From Myxococcales bacterium (GTDB lineage Bacteria > Myxococcota_A > Polyangia > Haliangiales > Haliangiaceae), in NCBI GenBank assembly GCA_016720595.1, contig JADKKI010000024.1:124001-188000 (forward strand): 64,000 bases of DNA. The letters run 5' to 3'. Under the pieces are notes generated by a model, which saw nothing but the letters and a program-made list of their open reading frames with translations, was not told where the DNA came from and did not search any database. A program made the translations under genes and the position numbers. Below, one piece after another: positions 1-7,630 of the stretch; position 1 is the first letter of the stretch, and every line of letters begins with the position of its first letter.

Positions 1-835
1 CCTCGGCCATCCAGCCCCAGCGCTTGGCGCCGTCAGACGCCTTCACGTAGCCGTAGAAGAACCGCAGCTCGCCGGACTGCTTGGTGTAGTGACCGTTCGC
101 GGCCTTCACCCACAGCGGGATCGTGATCGAGGGCTTGCCCTCGGAGGTCGGCACCTCCACGCGGCGGAAGCGCGTGCCCGCCACGAAGTGATCCGTGGTC
201 GCACCGCCGAGGCCGAAGCCCGGCACGCTGAACACGAGGTTCGCGGAGCGCACGCCGTTCGCGCGCGGCAGCGGCAGGTAGTCGCCCGCGCGCTCGTGGG
301 TCGCGGTCGAGTCACGCACCACCTTCTTGAGCTCGAGGGTGGTGTCGTGGGTGTTCCGGATCTCGTAGCAGGCCATCGTGGCGCCGCCCGGGTCGCGGCC
401 GTTGACCTCGCCCATCCGCGCCCGGAACGAGGTCTCGCCCTTGATGTGATCGATCGGATACCAGCCCGCGCTGCCGTTCGCGGTGGACAGCGCGAGGGCG
501 TGCGCCTTGCCCGCGAGGAACCGCGTCTGCCCGAAGTTGAAGGTCATGCGGGATGCGGTCTCGGGCGTTAGCGCCGTGCCGTTGCCATCGCGGACGCTCG
601 CACCTGGGGTGATGCCCCAGCTCTCGCTGCCATCCGCGGTGGTGACCCGCGAGCCGCCCTCGCGGAACCGGCAGTTGAACGGGCTCGCGATGCAGAACTC
701 GCCGTTGACGCCGCGGACGTAGCGGTTGGCCTCGATACGGAGGTCAAGGCTGTCACCTTCCCCCTCGAAGTCGTCCTCGTCTCCGACCATGCAGGAAGTG
801 GCAAGGATCAGCAGGAGCAACGAGGCGAGCTTCAT
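1..835 (-). CDS. Secreted lipoprotein of unknown function, 3' end outside window
   Basis: The minus-strand frame is open from an ATG at 835 to the window edge, giving at least 278 residues with the C-terminus missing. It begins MKLASLLLLILATSC, a signal peptide with lipobox LATSC and Cys at 15, so the product is probably membrane-anchored. An acidic linker (GDEDDFEGEGD) follows. The mature part is mixed polar and hydrophobic with scattered Cys and Trp (for example NGEFCIASPFNC and SAGWYPIDHI) and no catalytic motif I recognise. No Shine-Dalgarno sequence stands out before the ATG. The next gene upstream on this strand ends at 987, leaving about 150 bp that could hold its promoter. Confidence 0.75.
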   Translation of the reverse strand, partial: MKLASLLLLILATSCMVGDEDDFEGEGDSLDLRIEANRYVRGVNGEFCIASPFNCRFREGGSRVTTADGSESWGITPGASVRDGNGTALTPETASRMTFNFGQTRFLAGKAHALALSTANGSAGWYPIDHIKGETSFRARMGEVNGRDPGGATMACYEIRNTHDTTLELKKVVRDSTATHERAGDYLPLPRANGVRSANLVFSVPGFGLGGATTDHFVAGTRFRRVEVPTSEGKPSITIPLWVKAANGHYTKQSGELRFFYGYVKASDGAKRWGWMAE

Positions 836-986
836 GCGTCGCGAACGAGTGCAGCGGGTGTGCCCGTGGTGGTCAGCGCGAACTGAGGCGGTCTCGCACC
901 GCAACTCCGCGAACGATCATGGACGCGAATCGACGCGGTGCGCGAGACGGCCCACGGCCGTGTGCAGTCGCGCGGGGGCGCGGGCC

Positions 987-2486
987 CTAGCGGGTCAGCA
1001 CGGAGGACAGGAGCTCCTCGTCGGCCCCGAACACGCCGTGCAGCGCGGTGTGCACCGCCATCGGGGCCTTGGTCGTGGACAGGTACGCACACGCCGCCGC
1101 CTCCTCGGTGGAGAACGAGATCGCCGAGCAGTACTGCTCGCGATAGCGCGCCTCGAGCTTGCTGCGCAGCTCGTCGCGGAGCCGGCCCTCCTCGCGGGCC
1201 GTGAACTCGACGAGCGTGGGCAGGTTCGCGCGCTCTGGGCTCACGCCGGCGTCGCTGTTGGTGACGTCGTGATCGAACCCGTGTTCGCGGAAGTCTCCCG
1301 TGATCTCGAGAGCGACCTCGGGCGAATCGCGATCGAGGCGCAAGCGGACCGAGCTCGTGTAGCGCCCCGTGCGCTCGAGGGCCTCGTACGTGAACGACCG
1401 CGGCGTCGGGCGATAGCGCGTGACTGGCTTGGTCACCGGGCGGTACGCCGTGCGGTACTTGGTGACGGTGCGCGTACGCGACTCCGACGTGTACACCGTC
1501 TCGGGGTGCGTCTCGGTGCAGCTCGTGCTGCCGCACGGATGGGTCTCGGTCCGGTATTCGGTGTGCGGGACCTGCTCGGTGTACGACTCGGTGTCGTTGT
1601 ACGGCTCCTGATAGGACTCCTGCTCCGTGACGTAATCGGTGTACGGCACCTGCTCGGTCCAGTTCGCGGTGCGCGACGTGGTTCGTGCGTCGAACGTCGC
1701 CGTCAGCTTGCCGCCGAGGAAGGCGTGCGCCGGGCGAGCCGCATCGGGTGAGAACCACACGCTCTCGCGAAACGCGTCGGCGAGCGTGGCGCGGATGCGC
1801 GCCGTGTCCTCGGGTGGGATCCCCACGATCGAGCCCTCGACGACGAGGCTGGTGCGCAGGTTCGCCCGCGGGAGCATGCGCACCTCCGGACCGCCGAAGT
1901 GGCGGCAGTAGCTCGCGATCGCCCAGCTCAGGTACGGCGAGGTCGCGCGCGGCACGAGCGCCGTGCACGCGGTGGATCCGGCACTGCGTACCGAATCATC
2001 GATCTCGCGGCGCCAGTTCTTGAACTCGGCGTGCGCCAGGAGCGGCGCATAGTGCGCGGCCTGGGCCTCCGCGGACAGCGGCCCCGCCGCGCCGGCGGTC
2101 CCGGTCACCGCGGTCGCGATCGCCGAGCCTGCGGCGACGACCTCCACGGTGAGCGCCTTCGTGGTCTGCGGATCCACCGTCATCGCCCAGCTGTCCCGGC
2201 GGACCAGCATCTCCGCGAGCTTGCCGGTAGCGACGTCGAGCTGCCCAGCGCTGCGTAGCCGTGCGGTCTCGGCGAGCAGCTCGCGCAGCACCGCGGTCCG
2301 CGCCTCGGTGCGCTTCGCGAGCGCCTTGCCGTCCCTCGGATCCTTGCGGACCACCTGATCGTAGAGCTCGGCAGCTTCGAGGTACTTGTGGTGCTTGAGC
2401 GCGTCGTCGGCGCGACTGTTGATCGAGGGCGCGCATCCGGCCAGCGCGGCCGCGACGAACAACGCGGAGCGGATCGGCGTCCACAC
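987..2486 (-). CDS. Lipoprotein with Tyr/Thr/Glu-rich short repeats
   Basis: 499 residues from a GTG at 2486, placed one base after the stop of the lipase-like gene, so translational coupling is likely. It starts MWTPIRSALFVAAALAGC, a lipoprotein signal peptide. Residues about 25-80 look like a TPR-type helical pair (YLEAAELYDQVVRKDPRDGK). A segment around residues 270-360 is built of short degenerate repeats rich in Tyr, Thr, Glu and Pro (YTEQVPYTDYVTEQES, then TVTKYRTAYRPVTKPVTRYR), the first half acidic and the second half basic. The C-terminal 100 residues are helical and charged. I do not recognise the family. The repeats suggest an extended surface or periplasmic spacer. Confidence 0.85.
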   Translation of the reverse strand: MWTPIRSALFVAAALAGCAPSINSRADDALKHHKYLEAAELYDQVVRKDPRDGKALAKRTEARTAVLRELLAETARLRSAGQLDVATGKLAEMLVRRDSWAMTVDPQTTKALTVEVVAAGSAIATAVTGTAGAAGPLSAEAQAAHYAPLLAHAEFKNWRREIDDSVRSAGSTACTALVPRATSPYLSWAIASYCRHFGGPEVRMLPRANLRTSLVVEGSIVGIPPEDTARIRATLADAFRESVWFSPDAARPAHAFLGGKLTATFDARTTSRTANWTEQVPYTDYVTEQESYQEPYNDTESYTEQVPHTEYRTETHPCGSTSCTETHPETVYTSESRTRTVTKYRTAYRPVTKPVTRYRPTPRSFTYEALERTGRYTSSVRLRLDRDSPEVALEITGDFREHGFDHDVTNSDAGVSPERANLPTLVEFTAREEGRLRDELRSKLEARYREQYCSAISFSTEEAAACAYLSTTKAPMAVHTALHGVFGADEELLSSVLTR

Positions 2487-2487
2487 G

Positions 2488-3987
2488 TCAGTCCACCCCG
2501 TAGAGCTGGAGCCCGAGCGTGGCGGACCAGGCGCGCGGCTGATCGCCCACCCACAGGAGCGCCCCCGAGATCACGGGGCCCACGCCCGCGCGGGTGTGCG
2601 GCCAGTACCAGCGATCGCCGCCGAACCGCGCCGAGAAGCTCGTCCAGAACAGATCCGCATCGAGGGGCCCATGGTGGTTGGTGTTGGTGATGCCACGCTC
2701 GCGGATCACGAGCCCGCCGAAATGCGCCGGGCCCAGGGGGACCTCGAGCCAGCCGGCACCGGAGACCGCGAAGTGCCCCCCCGTGATCACGCTGCCACCG
2801 ACGGAGACTCCCGCCACCGCGGGTCCCAGCCGGACCGCCGCACCGAGCGGGCGCAACCCCACGGCCTTGTAGTCGCCGACCCACTGCGCGGTGATGCCGC
2901 CGTGCCAGCCGAGCGGGCGCGGGCGCGCGAGCTGCACCGAGGCCGTCCCGGCGAACACGATCCCCTCACCGATGCCGGCGCCGAGCTCGATCGCCTGGGT
3001 CCAGCCCACCGGATCACCGCGCAGCCGGCCGAGGTACGGCATCGCCGGCTGCACCGGGTCGCCGCCGGTGTGGGCGTCGAGCCACGCGAGGATGTCGTCC
3101 TCCACCTGCTTGCCCTTCGGCTCGTGGAGTAGGTCGTGATAGAGGCCCTCGTAGATCCGGAGGGTCTTGTCCGTCGACGGCGCGGCGGCGATCAGCGCGC
3201 GGCTCCCAGAAGGTGCGGTGAGCGCATCGCGGGTGCCGTGCAGATCGAGGATCGGCAAGGTCAGCCCATCGGTGTGCGCCCAGATCAGCTCCATCGCACC
3301 GATCAATCCGGCGGCGGTGCGTGCCGGGCCAGGCCCCTGGGAGATCAGTGGATCGGCGCTCATCGCCTTGCCCACCGCGGGATCCGAGGAGAAGTCCTCG
3401 TTCGCGAGATCCAGCGCCTTCGCACCCGGCGTGAGCGCGCCGGCCATCTGCGTGGCAGCGAGCAGGAGCGGTGGAGCATCGACCTGTAGCGCCGGCGCCG
3501 ACAGGATCAACCCGGCGAGTGAGGCGCGGTGGCGGATCGCGGTGATCGTCGCGATCGCGCCGCCCATGCTGTGGCCGAACAGGAACACCGGCTTGCCCGG
3601 CTCCTTCGCAGCGACGTGCTCGACGAAAGCATCGAGATCGTCGACGTAGTCGAGCCAGCGCTTTGGCGCGACCCGCGGCCCCGCGGACCGGCCGTGGCCC
3701 CGGAGATCGAAGGCATAGACCCCATAGCCCGCCGCCGTGAGCCGCGCGGCGAACGCCTGATAATGATCCGCGTGGTCCTTGAGACCGTGCATGATCACGA
3801 CGACGGCCTTCGGTGCCTCCGCTGTGGCCCAGTGACGCGCGTACAGCTGCGTGCCGTCGCGCGCGGTGATCACCTCGGCGGTGACGCCCGCAGGGAGCGC
3901 TGGCAATGGGCGCACGGCCAGCTCCGGGGTCCCGGCGCAGCCGAGCACGCAACCGAGCGCCAACGCGAGTCCGAGCACGCGGGTCAT
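2488..3987 (-). CDS. Monoacylglycerol lipase-like alpha/beta hydrolase lipoprotein with C-terminal beta-rich domain
   Basis: 499 residues from the ATG at 3987, which overlaps the stop of the upstream gene by 4 nt (ATGA). A lipobox (LGCVLGC, Cys17) predicts a lipoprotein. Residues 35-310 are a serine hydrolase of the lysophospholipase/monoglyceride lipase type: oxyanion-loop HG in VVIMHGLKDHADHY, RGHGRS, nucleophile elbow GHSMGG with Ser140, Asp near 250 in LHGTRD and His near 283 in GLYHDLLHE. The family hydrolyses acyl glycerols or lysophospholipids. Residues about 325-499 are a Gly/Trp-rich alternating segment that looks like outer-membrane beta strands, which is not usual for this family. 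An upstream in-frame start at 4284 is rejected because it would run far into the neighbouring gene. Confidence 0.9.
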   Translation of the reverse strand: MTRVLGLALALGCVLGCAGTPELAVRPLPALPAGVTAEVITARDGTQLYARHWATAEAPKAVVVIMHGLKDHADHYQAFAARLTAAGYGVYAFDLRGHGRSAGPRVAPKRWLDYVDDLDAFVEHVAAKEPGKPVFLFGHSMGGAIATITAIRHRASLAGLILSAPALQVDAPPLLLAATQMAGALTPGAKALDLANEDFSSDPAVGKAMSADPLISQGPGPARTAAGLIGAMELIWAHTDGLTLPILDLHGTRDALTAPSGSRALIAAAPSTDKTLRIYEGLYHDLLHEPKGKQVEDDILAWLDAHTGGDPVQPAMPYLGRLRGDPVGWTQAIELGAGIGEGIVFAGTASVQLARPRPLGWHGGITAQWVGDYKAVGLRPLGAAVRLGPAVAGVSVGGSVITGGHFAVSGAGWLEVPLGPAHFGGLVIRERGITNTNHHGPLDADLFWTSFSARFGGDRWYWPHTRAGVGPVISGALLWVGDQPRAWSATLGLQLYGVD

Positions 3988-5288
3988 GGCCGCTCGTACG
4001 CGCCGATGTCGCGCGCCGCACCGGCGGGCCGCGCCCCGCCCTCGAGATCCTCGGCTTCGGTCGCCGCTGGATCGGCCGTGTCGATCGCGGGGGACCCCGC
4101 GCGCAGGTGGAAGTCGGATGCGTCGGTCACGAACATCGGGCTGCCCTGAAGGTTGCCAGGCCCGGTGGGCGGGGTGGCGCTGAACAGCGAATATCGCGCG
4201 CTGCACATCGCGCCGAGCTCCGGGAAGATCAGGCTCGCGTTGGCCGCGACGATCGAGTCCTCGACGGTCACCGGCTGATCGCACTGGATCCCGGAGGACG
4301 AACCTCCGGTGTTCGCCGTCACCGTGACGAACTGGAACACCGCCGGCTTCCCGGCCACCGGGCCGAGCCGCGCTCCGCCGATTGCACTCGCGATGCCCCC
4401 GTTGTTGGCGATCACGGTGTTGATGATCGTGAACCCGGACGAGGCCGAGATGCCACCACCGGTATTGCGGACGAGCTCCGTGCGGCGCACGTCGAGGAGG
4501 TCGTTGCTCGTGATCCCGGCGTTCATGCTCTCCTCGATCCGGCAGTCGCGCACCGTCAGCGTGCCGCGGTTGTCGAGACCCGCACCGCCCGCCTTGTCGA
4601 TCTTGACGTGCGAGATGGTGGCGGTGCCGCGGTTGACGAACCCTGCACCCTGGGTGTTCGCGATCGTCACGCCCTCGAGCACGGCCGACGAGCTACCATC
4701 GGTCTCCAGCTGGCCGAACGATGGTGACAGCGTGGCGCCAGCAGGATCACGATCGCTCCCCGAGATCACGACGACGGCATTGCCGATCGACTTCACCTTG
4801 AAGTTGTCGGAGTAGATCCCGTCCCCGACCCGGATCGTATGGCGCGTCGCCGTGACGAGGGAGAGTGCGGTGTCGATGGAGGCGCACGGCAGGCTCCGCG
4901 TGCAGCTGCTGTTGCCACCGCCACCCGGTGCCACGTACAGCGCCGTCGCCTCGTCGACGCAGGTCCCGGCGAGCTCGTGGCAGACGTTGCTCTCGCACTC
5001 CGCATCCGCGATGCACCCTCGACAGGTGCCGACCGCGAGGTCGCACACCGGCTGCGCCACCGGGCACTCCGAGGACAGGGTGCACGCGGGTGCGGTCCCA
5101 TCCGGGTGCGTTCCTGCGTCTCCCAGGGTCTCGACGCAGAGCGGCGGAGACTGGGTCAGATCACAGACCTGATCGCCTGGACAGGTACCCGCCCCCGAGC
5201 ACGGCAGTCCCGGGTGGGCGGAGGGCTGGTAGCAGGCCACCGCGGCCCAACCGGCGACGGCAACCAGACCGACGCGCGCCGCCCACAT
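3984..5288 (-). CDS. Cys-rich N-terminal, right-handed beta-helix (pectate-lyase-like) surface protein
   Basis: 434 residues. The N-terminus (MWAARVGLVAVAGWAAVAC) reads as a lipoprotein signal peptide. Residues 20-115 hold a Cys-rich cassette (CPGDQVCDL, CPVAQPVCDL, CRGCIADAECESNVC), a pattern common at the start of myxobacterial surface proteins. Residues about 120-400 contain repeated short turns (GVTIANTQGAGF, GTATISHVKIDKAGG, GLDNRGTLTVRDCRIEES) typical of a parallel beta-helix of the PbH1/DUF1565 kind. The end, AIDTADPAATEAEDLEGGARP plus IGAYE, is the usual closing signature of choice-of-anchor beta-helix proteins. No catalytic residues are evident, so the role may be adhesive. It is the first gene of a minus-strand cluster running to 987. 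Confidence 0.85.
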   Translation of the reverse strand: MWAARVGLVAVAGWAAVACYQPSAHPGLPCSGAGTCPGDQVCDLTQSPPLCVETLGDAGTHPDGTAPACTLSSECPVAQPVCDLAVGTCRGCIADAECESNVCHELAGTCVDEATALYVAPGGGGNSSCTRSLPCASIDTALSLVTATRHTIRVGDGIYSDNFKVKSIGNAVVVISGSDRDPAGATLSPSFGQLETDGSSSAVLEGVTIANTQGAGFVNRGTATISHVKIDKAGGAGLDNRGTLTVRDCRIEESMNAGITSNDLLDVRRTELVRNTGGGISASSGFTIINTVIANNGGIASAIGGARLGPVAGKPAVFQFVTVTANTGGSSSGIQCDQPVTVEDSIVAANASLIFPELGAMCSARYSLFSATPPTGPGNLQGSPMFVTDASDFHLRAGSPAIDTADPAATEAEDLEGGARPAGAARDIGAYERP

Positions 5289-5305
5289 GCCCCGATCGTA
5301 TCAGA

Positions 5306-5872
5306 TCAGACGGTGAGGCCCTTCTTGTATGCGAGCAGCTCCTTCTGGGTCTTGAGGAGGAGCTGGTTGGTCTCCAGGAGCTCCTTGGTACGGGCACGGA
5401 CCTGGTTGGCCAGGCGCTCCCGTTCGCGGGCCTCGGTCTCGAGCATCTCCTGGTACTTGACCTGGACCACGGCCTCGTCGGTCACGTTGCGCTGGATCTC
5501 GAGGGCCCCGACGTGGTTACCGGCCTCGTCGGTGATCGGCACCGCAGACAGGATGAACCGCAGCTTGCTGGCCTCTCCCGAGATGCTGCCGGAGATCTCG
5601 TCGAGGCGAACATGCCGGTTGTCGTTCCAGCACTGCTGGGCGATGCACTCGGTCTTGCAGATGTTCAGCTCCAGCACCTCGTAGCAGTGCTTTCCCTTGA
5701 GGCCACGGGCGAGCTGGCGAGGCAGGAGGGCGAAGAACGCCCGGTTGAAGTCGACGATCTTACGCTCCGTGTCGACGATGAAGTAGCTGTCCACGATCGC
5801 ACTCGCGACTCGCTTGAACTCCCCCAGGAACTGCGCCAGCGCGGGCGCCACAGAGTCACGGTCCCCGACCAT
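5306..5872 (-). CDS. Cys-rich PAS-domain protein with C-terminal coiled coil
   Basis: 188 residues. Residues 15-130 form a PAS sensor domain ([22 protein letters not shown], then [17 protein letters not shown]). Inside it is a Cys cluster in [22 protein letters not shown], spacing C-x8-C-x3-C-x4-C, which recalls the GKxCYE...CPxCP subclass of PAS domains that can bind metal or sense redox. The last 50 residues are a charged coiled coil ([19 protein letters not shown]). There is no output domain, so it probably acts by protein interaction. It is divergently transcribed from the SpoIIE-type phosphatase gene with 50 bp between the starts and may be its sensory partner. Confidence 0.9.
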   Translation of the reverse strand: MVGDRDSVAPALAQFLGEFKRVASAIVDSYFIVDTERKIVDFNRAFFALLPRQLARGLKGKHCYEVLELNICKTECIAQQCWNDNRHVRLDEISGSISGEASKLRFILSAVPITDEAGNHVGALEIQRNVTDEAVVQVKYQEMLETEARERERLANQVRARTKELLETNQLLLKTQKELLAYKKGLTV

Positions 5873-5922
5873 GGGTCGAATGGTAGCAGTTCCGCCGTCC
5901 CTGTCATAAACTCGCGAATGGG

Positions 5923-7630
5923 ATGGCCAAGCGCGGGGGTTTTAGCCTCTCCGTCAAGATGATCCTGACCACCACGGCGTTGATCGTGGTGACAGTGGTC
6001 GGAAGCGGAGTGCTCAACGTGATCAACGTCCGCAAGGCGTTTGATGAGGGCAGTCAGCGCCAGATCGAGATCTTCCGCAGCGGTCGCGAGACGCTCGGCG
6101 AGTTCGGCACGCCGCTGTTCGCCCGCGCGGTCAGCCAGCTCCTGTTCGACAAGGGGCGCGACCCCGACATCCTCTCGGTGGTGAAGGAGACCGTCGAGCA
6201 GGACACCAAGGATGGTGCGGCCGGGCGTAAGGACTACGGGCTCAAGCTCGCCTACGTCCTCGACCTCAACATGAAGGTCATCGCGCACTGCTACGAGGAG
6301 GCCAAGCTCGAGTGTAACGCCGGGAACCACGAGCCGATGAGCCCGGCGATCGGAGCGATCGCCGCCGACAGCTGGAAGCTCGCCCTCGAGGCCTGGAAGG
6401 CGAGCGCGAAGGGCGAGGCCCTGGTCCGCTTCGATCTCTCCGCCTCCGGTTCGCAGCACCGCGTGTTCGCGTTCCCGGTGTTCGCCCCGGGCACCCCCGC
6501 CACCGCCGCCGGCGCCCTCGCCGCCGACGCGCCCGATGCGCGGCTCGGGTACGTGGTCCTTGGCTACGACCTCGCCCCGATCGAGACCTTCATCAGCGCC
6601 GCCGCCGAGCAGAAGGCCGCGGCCTCCACGCGCGCCGCGCTGAACACCGGCGCCATCGGCGCGCTGTTCGTCCTGATCGGCACCGTCCTCGCGATCTTCC
6701 AGGGCCTCTCGATCTCGCGGCCGATCAAGCAGCTCGCCTGGAAGGCCGATCAGATCGCCCGAGGCGACCTCGAGGCCCGCGTCGAGATCACGTCGAACGA
6801 CGAGATCGGCTTCCTCGGTGAGAACTTCAACTTCATGGCCGACCAGATCAACATCCTCCTGTTGCAGACCGCCGAGAAGGCGCGCATCGAGCAGGAGCTG
6901 GAGGTCGCCCGGGCGATCCAGGAGACCCTGGTCCCCACCGCGGAACCCGTCGACAAGGGCTCGCTCAAGTTCGCCGGGTTCTATCAGCCCGCGGCGCAGA
7001 CCGGCGGCGATTGGTGGACGTGGAGCGACCTGGTCGGCGACAAGGTCCTGCTGGTGATCGGCGACGTCACCGGCCACGGCGTGCCCTCTGCGATGATCAC
7101 CGCCGCGGCGAAGGCGGCCTGCGATGTGGCGCGCCATGTCCACAACGACGACGTCACCGTGACCCGCCTGCTCGAGATCATGAACCACGCGATCTTCGAG
7201 AGCGCGCAGCGGCGGTTCGTGATGACCTGCTTCGCGTCGATCATCGACATCAAGAAGCGCACGATCACCTACGCCAACGCCGGCCACAACTTCCCGTACC
7301 TGTACCGCCAGGCGTGAGGGCAAGGGCGAGTTCGGCTCGCTGATGATCCGCGGCAACCGGCTCGGTGACGATCGCACGTCGAAGTACGAGGCCAAGACCA
7401 CCGAGCTCGCCGGCGGAGACGTCCTGATCTGGTACACGGACGGGATCGTCGAGTGCGAGAACGAGGCGGGCGAGGAGTACGGCGAGAAGCGGTTCCGCGC
7501 GAGCGTGCGCAAGTCCGCCTCGCTCGACTCCGGTGAGATGCGGGATGCGATCGTCGCCGACGCCACGAACTTCTTCGGCGGAGCCCAGCGGAAGGACGAC
7601 ATCACCATGATCGTGGGGAGGATCCAGTGA
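5923..7630 (+). pseudogene. Membrane SpoIIE/RsbU-type PP2C phosphatase with HAMP domain, frameshifted
   Basis: As written the frame stops at 7317 (464 residues) and resumes one base over, reading through to 7630. The span is 3n+1 bases, so removing one base near 7311-7316 gives a 568-residue protein. Layout: transmembrane helix at about 10-32, periplasmic sensor to about 238, second helix at 240-262, HAMP linker to about 318 (ISRPIKQLAWKADQIARGD), then a PPM/SpoIIE phosphatase domain with the metal-binding motif IGDVTGHGVPSAM at about 379-391. The C-terminal part (GDVLIWYTDGIVE, KDDITMIVGRI) lies after the break and is essential to the fold. Family members dephosphorylate STAS anti-sigma antagonists. 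The frameshift could be real or a base-calling error. The stop overlaps the next start (GTGA). Confidence 0.85.

Noticed and set aside
947..961. ACGGCC-CAC-GGCCGT inverted repeat after the Tyr/Thr-repeat lipoprotein gene
   Set aside because: A 6-bp stem with a 3-nt loop and no U tract is common by chance in such GC-rich sequence.
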